This document shows positions 11,690 through 21,200 of a stretch of DNA of 64,000 bases, piece by piece. The notes below the pieces were generated by a model. The model was not told the origin of the DNA. It saw only the letters and a list, made by a program, of their open reading frames with translations, and did no database searches. A program made the position numbers and the translations under genes. The DNA is from Alteromonas pelagimontana (lineage in GTDB: Bacteria; Pseudomonadota; Gammaproteobacteria; Enterobacterales; Alteromonadaceae). Where the stretch lies: assembly GCF_002499975.2 (NCBI RefSeq), contig NZ_CP052766.1, forward strand, positions 2,294,001 through 2,358,000, written 5' to 3'. Each line of letters starts with the position of its first letter. Position 1 is the first letter of the stretch.

Positions 11690-12889
11690 TTACTGGACAT
11701 TACCTGCAACCACTTCCTGCTCTCTTAAAGCTACTCCTTGTTTATATAAAGCAAGAGCCTGCAGGTTATCATCTCGACGTTCACTGATTGTCGCCAAAAT
11801 TAATAAGTCGGTCTGGTTTTCTGACAGTTTAATGGCTTTAAGTAAGGCTTTTTCGGCTAATACATCATCACCTGCATGAAACGCGATATGGCCGAGCGTG
11901 GAGTACAGTTCGGCGTTATTTGACTCTTGTTTAATCCAAGTCTCCAGCAATTTAATTGAGGAGGATGCATTGGGAAGATTAATTTGCTTAAACAAAGGCA
12001 TCAGCACCGGATTCGGCCCTTTCTTTTGCCACTCAATCAAACACTGCTGGGCATCAGAATGCATTCCCTGATCCATCAGTTGCTGGATGTAAGCGGCGCG
12101 GTAAGCATCATCATGACGAAGCTTACGAGGAAGATCTTCCCAGTACTGTTTTAGCTGATTGGCGCCTTGTTTACTGGCGATTTCCGAAAATTTGCCTTTA
12201 GCAACTCGCTGCGCCCAATGAACATAATCGTCAGCAAGCGGCTTACGCCACTGTGACAACCGGTTTTGCAGTGCCTGCCATTGTCCTAAACGCGCCATGG
12301 ATTCTGCTTTTAAACGCACTACTTGCGGATGATTAGCTGATTTTTCATCCAGCGCGTCCAGCCGTTTTTGCGCCGCTTCGGCTTGACCTTCTTCTAAGTC
12401 CATTCTCGCCAGCACTAAGGTGGCAGCAATCCGGGAATGCGGGTACTCTGTCGCCTGCTCTAATAAATAACGAACCCGCTGAGGCTCATTTAACTGACGG
12501 GCAACCTGAGCCGCAGCAAGATAATTTACACCATCAAAATCGCCATCGGTCGTGCGGGTAAAAGCTTGCTTAGCCTCTTCAAACTCGCCCTCAGCCATCG
12601 CCTGCATACCGCGAAAGAACGCGCGCTGGCGTTTGCGACGGCTCCTGCCACCAAGCCATTGCCGAGACCCGCGCAGCAGGTTAAAAGAGCGTGAGAGCAG
12701 GCGTTTGATTACCCACCAGACGATGAATGCCACTACAATAGTGATGGCTAGACTCACCACCGTCATTTCGATATTCCACTGTCCCATGGAAATCAATACA
12801 TAGCCTTTGTCCCCGATCACCTGGGGCGCCACTATCATGGCAAAAAGAAGTAATACAACGGTGACAACTGCAACTAAAAGCCATCTCAT
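11690..12889 (-). CDS. hemY: HemY, heme-operon membrane TPR protein
   Basis: A 399-residue protein with two N-terminal transmembrane helices (about residues 3-25 and 40-62) followed by a basic loop (RSRRKRQR) and a long helical region with TPR-like repeats, for example GEFEEAKQAFTRTTDGDFDG and NAELYSTLGHIAFHAGDDVLAEKALLKA. This is the architecture of proteobacterial HemY, the last gene of hemCDXY operons. Despite the shared name it is not the protoporphyrinogen oxidase of Gram-positive bacteria; its exact role in heme metabolism is unclear. Its ATG overlaps the hemX stop by four bases. Confidence 0.9.
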   Translation of the reverse strand: MRWLLVAVVTVVLLLFAMIVAPQVIGDKGYVLISMGQWNIEMTVVSLAITIVVAFIVWWVIKRLLSRSFNLLRGSRQWLGGRSRRKRQRAFFRGMQAMAEGEFEEAKQAFTRTTDGDFDGVNYLAAAQVARQLNEPQRVRYLLEQATEYPHSRIAATLVLARMDLEEGQAEAAQKRLDALDEKSANHPQVVRLKAESMARLGQWQALQNRLSQWRKPLADDYVHWAQRVAKGKFSEIASKQGANQLKQYWEDLPRKLRHDDAYRAAYIQQLMDQGMHSDAQQCLIEWQKKGPNPVLMPLFKQINLPNASSSIKLLETWIKQESNNAELYSTLGHIAFHAGDDVLAEKALLKAIKLSENQTDLLILATISERRDDNLQALALYKQGVALREQEVVAGNVQ

Positions 12890-14058
12890 AAGGCGCTGGC
12901 TCCCTGCCCAAAGACTTTTTCAACCCGAGATTCCAACAGTTCTTGCAGCGGTGCCTGCGACTCCATCTGTTGCGGTAGCGTCTGACTTACATCAGCCGCC
13001 GCGAGCTTTTGGACTTCTCTGAGAAACCCTTTGATCTCGCTTTCACCTACTGCAAATTTTTTCTCTAACAATGCCGTAGCACTTTGTAACGATTGCTGGT
13101 ACAAGTCATTTTGCCTGTTCATAGCAGCAGATTGCGCCTGCATAAGTTGCAGCTTCAATTGTTCCCGCGCCAGCCACTGCTGCTGTTCGCTCATTAGCGG
13201 CTCTACCGGTGTCTCGTTGCGGGTAACAGAAATAAACTGATCGGTGATAGAGTGCCAGACTGCGGCAAGATTCTGTTTCCAGTCACTAACGGATTCAGAT
13301 ACCTGATCTTTTGTCGCTTCCTGTTCAGGCTTTTCGAACGTATCCAAAGGTAGATTATCAATTTGCGCCAGTAATCCGGAAAGTGTTAAGGCTATTGACG
13401 TATGAGAAACGGGGTTCAGTTGTTGCAACATCTGAATATCCTGAGCAATCAGCTTGCGCACCGGCAATACCGAGGGATCGGTCAGTTCTTGTAATCGTTG
13501 GTCTGCATTGGAAAGTAGCATTATTGCGGTCCGAATATCTTGCTCTAACCACAATTTACGTCCGGCCATTCTTACCAGGTAATCCGCTTCAGCAATTAAC
13601 CAGTCGGCGGGACGACGGCCTTCCATATTCTGAATTTCAGCCAAAGCCTGCTCACTTTGCTGGCTGAGCGTTTCACTTTTAGCCACAAGATCGTTAACCG
13701 ACTTCGCCAGTTCAGTTTTGCTAGTTTCAAGTGCCTTAAGCTGTTGCTGAAGGGTAGTATTAGTGCGGTTTAGCACTTCCAGTTTCTGTTGCTGAGCGAC
13801 CTGCGCGTCATATAAAGCCTGATTGTCAGACTGGCGCTGATACACATACCAATAACCGGCGCCAGCGAGAGCCAGAGTCAGTAATAAGGTGAGCAGCAAT
13901 ATTGTCCATAATCCGCCGCGGGAACGGTGACGGTGCGCTTTCTTGGAAGCAGGGGATGCAGGTGACGCTGTATTGGCTGTAGTAGTCTCGTTATGCTGTT
14001 CATCAGTTACGGGTATCAATGCGTCTGAATCCTGATTGTTATCTTTTTTGTCCGCCAT
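12886..14058 (-). CDS. hemX: HemX-like single-pass membrane protein
   Basis: A 390-residue protein with a low-complexity Asn/Thr/Ala-rich N-terminus, a basic patch (KKAHRHRSRG), one transmembrane helix around residues 50-70 (WTILLLTLLLTLALAGAGYW), then a coiled coil rich in Gln and Leu to about residue 145 and a helical C-terminal domain beginning near GRRPADWLIAEADYLVRMA, the conserved core of the family. HemX is a conserved inner-membrane member of the heme operon with no proven catalytic activity; an older annotation as uroporphyrinogen III methyltransferase is not supported by any visible motif. It sits between hemD and hemY in the usual order. Confidence 0.9.
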   Translation of the reverse strand: MADKKDNNQDSDALIPVTDEQHNETTTANTASPASPASKKAHRHRSRGGLWTILLLTLLLTLALAGAGYWYVYQRQSDNQALYDAQVAQQQKLEVLNRTNTTLQQQLKALETSKTELAKSVNDLVAKSETLSQQSEQALAEIQNMEGRRPADWLIAEADYLVRMAGRKLWLEQDIRTAIMLLSNADQRLQELTDPSVLPVRKLIAQDIQMLQQLNPVSHTSIALTLSGLLAQIDNLPLDTFEKPEQEATKDQVSESVSDWKQNLAAVWHSITDQFISVTRNETPVEPLMSEQQQWLAREQLKLQLMQAQSAAMNRQNDLYQQSLQSATALLEKKFAVGESEIKGFLREVQKLAAADVSQTLPQQMESQAPLQELLESRVEKVFGQGASAL

Positions 14059-14061
14059 GTC

Positions 14062-14778
14062 TTACTCCCAATTATCCTTTACCCACTGTATCAGTGCCCT
14101 GTCACTGGCACCATGACAAACTGCTACCTTTGTTATGTCCAATTCGCGCAGGCCCTGCGCCACGCGCTCACTGACGGTTACCCAAGGTTGCTGGCGCAAT
14201 GCATCATTGTCATAGTGGGCAAAAAGATGCCCTGCCATTTCGCCACTTGTTGCAATAATGCCTTTTACGTTACGCCAATGCCAAAGGTTTGTTTCCAGCG
14301 GCTTTTTAAGCACTACCCGCTGATAAACCGTAACCGCATTAACGTGCGCTCCGGTTTTCTCTAAATGCTCCAGTAATGTGGTGCGTCCGCCTTCACCTTT
14401 AATGACCAGAATACTTTTATCTTTCACGTTTTTAAGTTCAGATAATGCCAGTAATCCTTCCGTTGTATGTTCTTCAGGGACGCGGGCGTGCACGCCCAGT
14501 TTTTGTAAACAACGGGCAGTGCTGTCACCCACAGCAATTACCGCTATAGCAGGGTCAAGAGTACGCAGGGTTTCAGTACATGCCTCACAGGCAAACGTAC
14601 TGGTAAAAATGATGCAGTCCGGGAGCGGGCGAGCTTGCGCCAAATTGCTGAACTGCTGGATACCAGCTTGCAACCACTGAATATCCACCGGTGCCAGCGT
14701 GGTGACGCGTACTCCTGCATCGGTAAAAGCTTGCTGACTGGTTGCTGCCTTGGGTCTTGGTCGGGTGAGCAAATACAT
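14062..14778 (-). CDS. hemD: Uroporphyrinogen-III synthase
   Basis: A 238-residue HemD-family protein that closes hydroxymethylbilane with ring D inversion to give uroporphyrinogen III. The family diverges strongly, but recognisable blocks are the N-terminal LLTRP, the IIFTS stretch, VIAVGDSTARCLQKLG, and GIIATSGEMAGHLF near the C-terminal half. It starts 15 bases after the hemC stop and ends three bases before hemX, confirming the operon. Confidence 0.93.
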   Translation of the reverse strand: MYLLTRPRPKAATSQQAFTDAGVRVTTLAPVDIQWLQAGIQQFSNLAQARPLPDCIIFTSTFACEACTETLRTLDPAIAVIAVGDSTARCLQKLGVHARVPEEHTTEGLLALSELKNVKDKSILVIKGEGGRTTLLEHLEKTGAHVNAVTVYQRVVLKKPLETNLWHWRNVKGIIATSGEMAGHLFAHYDNDALRQQPWVTVSERVAQGLRELDITKVAVCHGASDRALIQWVKDNWE

Positions 14779-14793
14779 AAAGTCGGGTTCTGC

Positions 14794-15744
14794 CTAAAGG
14801 TAAAGCGCTTTTAAAATTTCTCCGGCCCCCTGTTCCAGCAGCGCATCAGCAACATCTACGCCGATTTCAGAGGCATTGGCTTTACTGCCAGTGGCAGAGG
14901 CAAATAAAAGCTCGCTTCCGTCGGGCTTACCCACCATTCCTGTAAGGGTCAGGGTGTCTTCATTTACAGTAGCAAAACTGCCAATAGGAACCTGACAACC
15001 GCCTTCCAAACGAGCATTCATGGCGCGTTCGGCGGTTACTCTGATATGCGTTTCTTCATGATTTAACGCACTTAAAAGATCAATAAGTTGTTGATCGTCA
15101 TTGCGACATTCAATACCTACCGCGCCCTGACCAACCGCGGGAAGAGAGACTTCCGGCGGCAGCTCCTGAGCGATTCGACCCTCCATGCCCAAACGAATGA
15201 GTCCGGCGGCGGCAAGAATGATGGCATCGTATTCTTCATTATCCAGCTTTGCCAAACGCGTATTTACGTTGCCCCGTAAATCCCGAATGTACAAATCAGG
15301 GCGATTTCTGCGGATCTGGCATTGACGACGCAAACTTGATGTCCCGACTACCGCTCCCTGCGGCAGCGCATCCAGTGACTCGTAGTGATTGGAAACAAAC
15401 GCATCGAAAGGACTTTCGCGCACGCAGATGGCGTGTAAGCCAAAATCGCTGGGAAAGGCAACGGGTACATCTTTCATCGAATGCACAGCAATATCTGCTC
15501 GCCCTTCGAGCATGGCAATTTCAAGCTCTTTAATAAACAAGCCCTTACCGCCGATTTTTGCCAGGGGCGTATCAAGAATTTTGTCCCCCTGGGTACTCAT
15601 GGGAACCAGTTCTACCGAAAGATCAGGATGATGAGCAAGCAGTTGATCGCGCACATATTCTGCTTGCCATAGTGCCAGCGCGCTTTTACGCGTAGCGATT
15701 CGAAGTGTGCGGTTGCTGCCTGTCATTGAACGAGAGGAGGTCAT
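14794..15744 (-). CDS. hemC: Porphobilinogen deaminase (hydroxymethylbilane synthase)
   Basis: A 316-residue enzyme that polymerises four porphobilinogen units. Typical blocks are [61 protein letters not shown] and the cofactor cysteine in [14 protein letters not shown]. The first ATG at 15744 is kept because AGGA lies five bases upstream, while the internal ATG at 15726 has no such site; this gives a slightly extended N-terminus. It is the first gene of the leftward hemCDXY operon. Confidence 0.97.
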   Translation of the reverse strand: MTSSRSMTGSNRTLRIATRKSALALWQAEYVRDQLLAHHPDLSVELVPMSTQGDKILDTPLAKIGGKGLFIKELEIAMLEGRADIAVHSMKDVPVAFPSDFGLHAICVRESPFDAFVSNHYESLDALPQGAVVGTSSLRRQCQIRRNRPDLYIRDLRGNVNTRLAKLDNEEYDAIILAAAGLIRLGMEGRIAQELPPEVSLPAVGQGAVGIECRNDDQQLIDLLSALNHEETHIRVTAERAMNARLEGGCQVPIGSFATVNEDTLTLTGMVGKPDGSELLFASATGSKANASEIGVDVADALLEQGAGEILKALYL

Positions 15745-15866
15745 AATGTTCCTGAAATTGCTGTAATCGGGGTAATTGTACCTAACTTGCTAGCATGTAG
15801 ACCAGTTGCCTTTATCACTTACTACCTAATGCATAGTATCTATATATTCGATTGAGCCTTAAAAAA

Positions 15867-16538
15867 TTAACAGAACACTTTTTCCAACCAGCTAGCAATA
15901 TCCTGAATCTCCTGATAACAGACATTGTGCTGCATATTGTATGTTGTCCAGGTGGCGTTAAAGCCATTGTCTGCCAAAATTTTATAAGCAGCGTTACCAA
16001 GAAAGTGCGGCACCACTTCGTCGTGATCGCCGTGCGCCATCATTATTGGCGTTGTTTTATTGGTGTCACTAGCTTGCGCGGCAAGTTTGTCCGGTTCGCA
16101 CATATAAGTGGATAGCGCCATGATGCCTGCCAGTTTGTGTTTAATCCGTGTGCCCAGGTGCAGTGCAATAACGCCGCCTTGAGAAAAACCGCCAAGCACA
16201 ATTCGTTCAGCGGCAATACCTTGGCTTATTTGATTGTCAACCAAACGAGAAACTGCTGCTGCCGATTCCTGTACTCCGGCTAGATCTGCGCGGCTGTTAA
16301 AGTCGAAAGATTTAATATCATACCAAGCACGCATCTGCATGCCGTTATTTATTGTTACCGGGCGTTCTGGTGCGTGAGGAAAAAGAAAACGCACTGCCAG
16401 ACTTTCGGGTAACTTGAGTTCTTTTACTATCGGGGCAAACCCGTGTCCAGAATCACCTAAGCCATGCATCCAGATAACACAAGCGGTAGGGTTCGGTCGA
16501 GTACACACTTCTACAAAGGGGAGTAAGACTTCTGACAT
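15867..16538 (-). CDS. Carboxylesterase / acyl-protein thioesterase-like alpha/beta hydrolase
   Basis: A 223-residue alpha/beta hydrolase of the phospholipase/carboxylesterase family. The oxyanion region WMHGLGDSGHGF, the nucleophile elbow GFSQGG and the late acid and His blocks (AHGDHDEVVP with Asp and His) complete a Ser-Asp-His triad. There is no signal peptide, so it acts in the cytoplasm on short-chain esters or acylated thiols; the true substrate is unknown. It is divergent from gmk and stands alone between hemC and that gene. Confidence 0.88.
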   Translation of the reverse strand: MSEVLLPFVEVCTRPNPTACVIWMHGLGDSGHGFAPIVKELKLPESLAVRFLFPHAPERPVTINNGMQMRAWYDIKSFDFNSRADLAGVQESAAAVSRLVDNQISQGIAAERIVLGGFSQGGVIALHLGTRIKHKLAGIMALSTYMCEPDKLAAQASDTNKTTPIMMAHGDHDEVVPHFLGNAAYKILADNGFNATWTTYNMQHNVCYQEIQDIASWLEKVFC

Positions 16539-16664
16539 TCAATGGCTTCCTGAAAAAAGATTATATGCCGTGAGCGTTGTGCAAACCGATCCCGTGGTTG
16601 CGCACTATAGTAGGTTAATATTACGACGTTACAATGGGTATGCTACCATTGCGAAATAAAATGA

Positions 16665-17333
<669 letters not shown>

Positions 17334-17454
17334 CATAAGCAGTAAAACAAAATTTCTGCTGCAAAAGCGCCCTCAGGGCTATGAGAATAACTGGTTGTGT
17401 TATATACTACGCGGCCGTTTTTAGTAACTCGTTCACATCATTTCGGAGATAGAC

Positions 17455-17727
17455 ATGGCCCGCGTAACCGTAGAAGATGCCGTAGATAAAGTTGGTAACC
17501 GCTTTGACCTTGTCCTGGTTGCAGCCCGTCGTGCAAGACAATTAGCAACGGGTGGGAAAGATCCCATGGTTGATGCTAACAATGATAAACCCACTGTAAC
17601 TGCACTTCGTGAAATTGAAGAAGGTTTTGTGAACGCTGGTACGCTGGAGCAGGACGAAATGCGCGATCATGAGCAACAAGAGCGTGCTGATTTTGCTTCT
17701 GTAGCAAACATTCTGTCTGATCAGTAG
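17455..17727 (+). CDS. rpoZ: RNA polymerase omega subunit
   Basis: A 90-residue protein starting [20 protein letters not shown] and containing [13 protein letters not shown], both classical omega motifs. Omega assists assembly of the beta-prime subunit and forms one ppGpp site on the enzyme. A TATACT box about 45 bases upstream suggests it has its own promoter. A large hairpin separates it from spoT. Confidence 0.98.
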   Translation: MARVTVEDAVDKVGNRFDLVLVAARRARQLATGGKDPMVDANNDKPTVTALREIEEGFVNAGTLEQDEMRDHEQQERADFASVANILSDQ

Positions 17728-17760
17728 TCAACCAGCCAAGGTTGAAGCCAGCTCTGACAT

Positions 17761-17797
17761 CGCCAGTGGTCTGAACCTCAGATTCACTGGCGTTTTA
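17761..17797 (+). terminator. Hairpin terminator or attenuator between rpoZ and spoT
   Basis: CGCCAGTG (17761-17768) pairs with CACTGGCG (17785-17792), with a second inner stem TCTGA/TCAGA and a three-base loop, followed by TTTTA. The position 33 bases after the rpoZ stop fits an intrinsic terminator; the next gene may need its own promoter or partial readthrough. Confidence 0.8.
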
Positions 17798-17868
17798 CCA
17801 TTGGCAATCCCTACAATTCTACGTATTCTGTCAGCTCTTATTCTTTTTACTGGAAATCGTCAGTCGCC

Positions 17869-19983
17869 GTGTATTTATTCGAGGGACTAAAACAGAAAAT
17901 TTCTGATTATTTGCCACCCGATCGCGTGCAGTTGGTGCAGGGCGCTTTTGTGCTTGCGCATGAAGCTCATGATGGACAGATGCGCTCAAGTGGCGATCCT
18001 TATATTACCCATCCTGTTGCTGTCGCTGGCATTCTGGCCGATATGCACATGGACCATGAAACGCTAATGGCGGCTTTACTTCATGATGTTATTGAAGATA
18101 CTCACTATAGCCAGGACGATTTGGCAGGGGCGTTCGGCAATACGGTAGCTGAATTGGTCGAAGGCGTCAGTAAGCTTGATAAAATTGCCTTTAGCAGCAA
18201 ACAGGAAGCCCAGGCGGAAAACTTCCGTAAGATGATGATGGCTATGGTGCAGGATATTCGCGTTATCCTGATCAAACTAGCTGATCGCACTCATAATATG
18301 CGCACCTTGGGATCGTTACGCCCAGATAAGCGCCGGCGCATTGCTCTTGAAACGCTGGAAATCTATGCCCCCATTGCCCATCGCCTGGGTATTCACGATG
18401 TTAAAAACGAGCTGGAAGATTTAGGCTTTCTGGCGATGTACCCTATGCGCCATCGCGCGCTTAAGTCTGCAGTTAAACAAGCGCGGGGAAATCGTAAGGA
18501 AATTATCGAAAATATTCGCCAGGAGCTTGCCACTCGACTGCAGGAATACAAAATTGAATCTAAGGTTATTGGCCGCGAAAAGCATTTGTATTCCATTTAC
18601 CGGAAAATGAAAAATAAAGAACTGATGTTCAACGAGGTAATGGATATTTATGCGTTTCGCATAGTGGTCGATACGGTAGATAACTGCTATCGCTCATTAG
18701 GCGCCATGCACAGCCTGTACAAGCCTATTGAAACCCGCTTTAAAGACTATATTGCCATTCCCCGCACCAACGGCTATCAATCCCTTCATACCTCTTTGAT
18801 TGGGCCGCATGGTATTCCCGTGGAGGTACAGATTCGTACTTACGCTATGGATCAAATGGCAGATAAAGGCGTCGCAGCCCATTGGATGTATAAAGAGCCC
18901 GGCGACAGTGACACCACCGCACAGCTACGGGCGCGCAAATGGATGCAGACTTTGCTGGAATTACAGCAAAGTGCCAGCTCGTCTTTTGAATTTATCGAGT
19001 CGGTAAAAACGGATTTGTTTCCTGAGGAAATTTACGTATTTACTCCCGACGGTAGAATTATTGAGCTTCCTATGGGCGCCACGGCGGTAGATTTTGCCTA
19101 TGCTGTACATTCAGATGTAGGTAACACTTGTGTAGGCGTAAGGGTGGAGCGTCGCAATTACAGCTTAAGCAAGCCGCTTGAAAACGGTCAAACGGTTGAA
19201 ATTATTACGTCGCCCAAGGCCAAGCCTAATGCTAACTGGCTGAATTTCGTTGTCAGTGCCCGGGCAAGAACCCGAATTCGCCAGTATTTGCGTCGCCAGC
19301 ATTCACAGGAAGCGGTGAATATGGGGAATCGCTTGTTGCGCCATGCCTTAGGTTTAGCAAAGCTGGATGACATTGCTCAGGAAGATATTGATCGGGTAGT
19401 ACAGGAAACCAAGCATCGCGATTTTAACGATCTTTTAGTTGATATTGGACTTGGCAACGAACTTAGCGCGATTGTCGCCAGGCGACTGCTCGGCGAAAGC
19501 GCCGATTTACCTGATAAAAGAGGTAATGTTGCCATTCGGGGAACCGAAGGGTTATTGGTGCATTACGCCCGATGCTGCCACCCCATACCGGATGATGAAA
19601 TTGTTGCCGTCCTGAGTCCGGGGCGAGGCATGACGATTCACCAGACCGGTTGCAACAATATTCGCAAACTGAGTAAAGAAGAACCGCAGCGGGTATTACC
19701 TATGCAGTGGGACGATCGGCCGCAAGGTGAATTTAAAGCGTCACTGCGAATAGAACTTTATAATCATCAAGGGACGCTTGCTACCTTGACCAACATGATT
19801 TCTGGCTGCGATTCCAATATTATAGGTCTGCAGACAGAAGAAAAAGAAAGTAATATTTATTTTATTGATATTGAACTGACTACCCATAACCGGGTGCATC
19901 TGGCGCGTATCATGCGCAAAATCAGAACTATGCCTGAAGTACAAAAAGTTTCCAGACACAGTCAGTCGAGACATCAACCATAA
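17869..19983 (+). CDS. spoT: Bifunctional (p)ppGpp synthetase/hydrolase SpoT
   Basis: A 704-residue RelA/SpoT homologue beginning with a GTG at 17869. The HD hydrolase domain is clear (THPVAVAGILADMH, then LLHDVIEDT and ADRTHNMRTLGSL), followed by the synthetase domain (REKHLYSIYRKMK, YAFRIVVDTVDNCYRSLG, RFKDYIAIPRTNGYQSLH), a TGS domain (FTPDGRIIELPMGATAVDFAYAVH read across a short distance) and a C-terminal ACT domain. The hydrolase residues are intact, so it should be able to degrade ppGpp, in contrast to RelA. Gene order matches the E. coli spoT locus apart from ridA. Confidence 0.97.
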   Translation: MYLFEGLKQKISDYLPPDRVQLVQGAFVLAHEAHDGQMRSSGDPYITHPVAVAGILADMHMDHETLMAALLHDVIEDTHYSQDDLAGAFGNTVAELVEGVSKLDKIAFSSKQEAQAENFRKMMMAMVQDIRVILIKLADRTHNMRTLGSLRPDKRRRIALETLEIYAPIAHRLGIHDVKNELEDLGFLAMYPMRHRALKSAVKQARGNRKEIIENIRQELATRLQEYKIESKVIGREKHLYSIYRKMKNKELMFNEVMDIYAFRIVVDTVDNCYRSLGAMHSLYKPIETRFKDYIAIPRTNGYQSLHTSLIGPHGIPVEVQIRTYAMDQMADKGVAAHWMYKEPGDSDTTAQLRARKWMQTLLELQQSASSSFEFIESVKTDLFPEEIYVFTPDGRIIELPMGATAVDFAYAVHSDVGNTCVGVRVERRNYSLSKPLENGQTVEIITSPKAKPNANWLNFVVSARARTRIRQYLRRQHSQEAVNMGNRLLRHALGLAKLDDIAQEDIDRVVQETKHRDFNDLLVDIGLGNELSAIVARRLLGESADLPDKRGNVAIRGTEGLLVHYARCCHPIPDDEIVAVLSPGRGMTIHQTGCNNIRKLSKEEPQRVLPMQWDDRPQGEFKASLRIELYNHQGTLATLTNMISGCDSNIIGLQTEEKESNIYFIDIELTTHNRVHLARIMRKIRTMPEVQKVSRHSQSRHQP

Positions 19984-20000
19984 CTTAAACAGGATTCACT

Positions 20001-20387
20001 ATGTCTAAATCTATTATTCAGACCGACAAAGCACCGCAAGCTATCGGCACCTACAGCCAGGCAGTTAAATCAGGCACCACCGTGTACCTTTCCGGTCAGA
20101 TTCCTTTGGTGACGGAGACCATGGAGCTCGTTCCCGGTGACTTCGCGGCGCAGGCGAAACAGGTTTTTGAAAATGTTAAAGCAGTATGCGAAGCCGCTGG
20201 TGGTACCATTAATGATTTGGCGAAAGTAAATATTTACTTACTTGACCTATCCCATTTTGCTTCCGTTAATGAAATTATGAGCCAGTATTTCAGTAAGCCT
20301 TATCCAGCTCGCGCAGCCATAGGCGTAAAAGCGCTTCCCAAAGGCGCGCAAATAGAAATTGACGGCGTCATGGAGCTGCCGGAGTAA
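20001..20387 (+). CDS. ridA: RidA-family enamine/imine deaminase
   Basis: A 128-residue YjgF/YER057c protein. The active-site arginine is in YPARAAIGV and the C-terminal glutamate block is IEIDGV, with GTYSQAV and VYLSGQIP near the N-terminus. RidA hydrolyses reactive enamines and imines such as 2-aminoacrylate released by PLP enzymes. It begins 17 bases after spoT and is followed two bases later by trmH, so it is read as part of the same unit. Confidence 0.95.
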   Translation: MSKSIIQTDKAPQAIGTYSQAVKSGTTVYLSGQIPLVTETMELVPGDFAAQAKQVFENVKAVCEAAGGTINDLAKVNIYLLDLSHFASVNEIMSQYFSKPYPARAAIGVKALPKGAQIEIDGVMELPE

Positions 20388-20389
20388 CT

Positions 20390-21109
20390 ATGTCGCCAGA
20401 GCGGTATCAGCGTATTTCCGATATGCTGGCAAAGCGACAAACGGATCTCACCGTTTGCATAGAAAACGTGCATAAACCGCATAATGTTTCTGCCATTGTG
20501 CGTACTTGTGACGCGGTGGGCATCCATCGTGTTCATACAGTATGGGAAAAGAAGTACAAAATGCGCGGCGCCACTGCTATGGGAAGCCAGCATTGGGTAA
20601 GAGCCACCAATCACGATTCCATTGGTAACGCAGTCTGCGCGCTTAAACAGCAGGGTATGCAGATTCTCGTCACCCATCTTTCTGATACCGCAATCGATTT
20701 TCGCGAAGCCGATTACACGCGACCTACCGCGGTCCTGTTTGGGCAAGAGCGTTATGGCGTGACCGATGAGGCCATTGCAATGGCCGATCAGGATATCGTT
20801 ATTCCCATGATGGGAATGGTGCAGTCGCTGAATGTGTCGGTAGCAGCTGCTTTAGTGCTATATGAGGCACAGCGGCAACGCCAGATAGCCGGTCTTTATA
20901 ACACCATTCATTTACCAGAAGCGGAGCGTCAAAAGTTTTTATTTGAGCGGGGCTATCCTCGACTACGCGCGCTATGTATGCAAAAAGATCTGGCTTATCC
21001 ACATATTAATCATGTTGGTCAGATTGAAGCGAATGAAGGGTGGTGGCAACAGCTTCAGCTAAGTTCAGAAGCAGTGCGTGCGTTAGAAGTCGACGAAGCT
21101 GCGAATTAA
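20390..21109 (+). CDS. trmH: tRNA (guanosine-18-2'-O)-methyltransferase
   Basis: A 239-residue SPOUT methyltransferase. The three conserved motifs are visible: ENVHKPHNVSAIVRTCDAVG (motif 1), LFGQERYGVTDEA (motif 2) and MVQSLNVSVAAALVLYE (motif 3, the knot), with the C-terminal helical extension of TrmH. It methylates the ribose of G18 in the tRNA D loop. The position between spoT and recG is as in E. coli, supporting TrmH over other SpoU-family members. Confidence 0.95.
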   Translation: MSPERYQRISDMLAKRQTDLTVCIENVHKPHNVSAIVRTCDAVGIHRVHTVWEKKYKMRGATAMGSQHWVRATNHDSIGNAVCALKQQGMQILVTHLSDTAIDFREADYTRPTAVLFGQERYGVTDEAIAMADQDIVIPMMGMVQSLNVSVAAALVLYEAQRQRQIAGLYNTIHLPEAERQKFLFERGYPRLRALCMQKDLAYPHINHVGQIEANEGWWQQLQLSSEAVRALEVDEAAN

Positions 21110-21167
21110 CACCAATTAGGCGCTTCAAAGAATAGCGCTACGGTTGCAAGTTGCCGATGCAATAAAG

Positions 21168-21189
21168 ACGGGCCCCTTACGGAGCCCGT
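21168..21189. terminator. Hairpin between convergent trmH and GH3 genes
   Basis: ACGGGC and GCCCGT with two further G-C pairs inside form a nine-base stem with one mismatch. On the minus strand it is followed by CTTTATT, so it may end the leftward GH3 transcript as well. Confidence 0.6.
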
Positions 21190-21200
21190 AGATGAAAGAA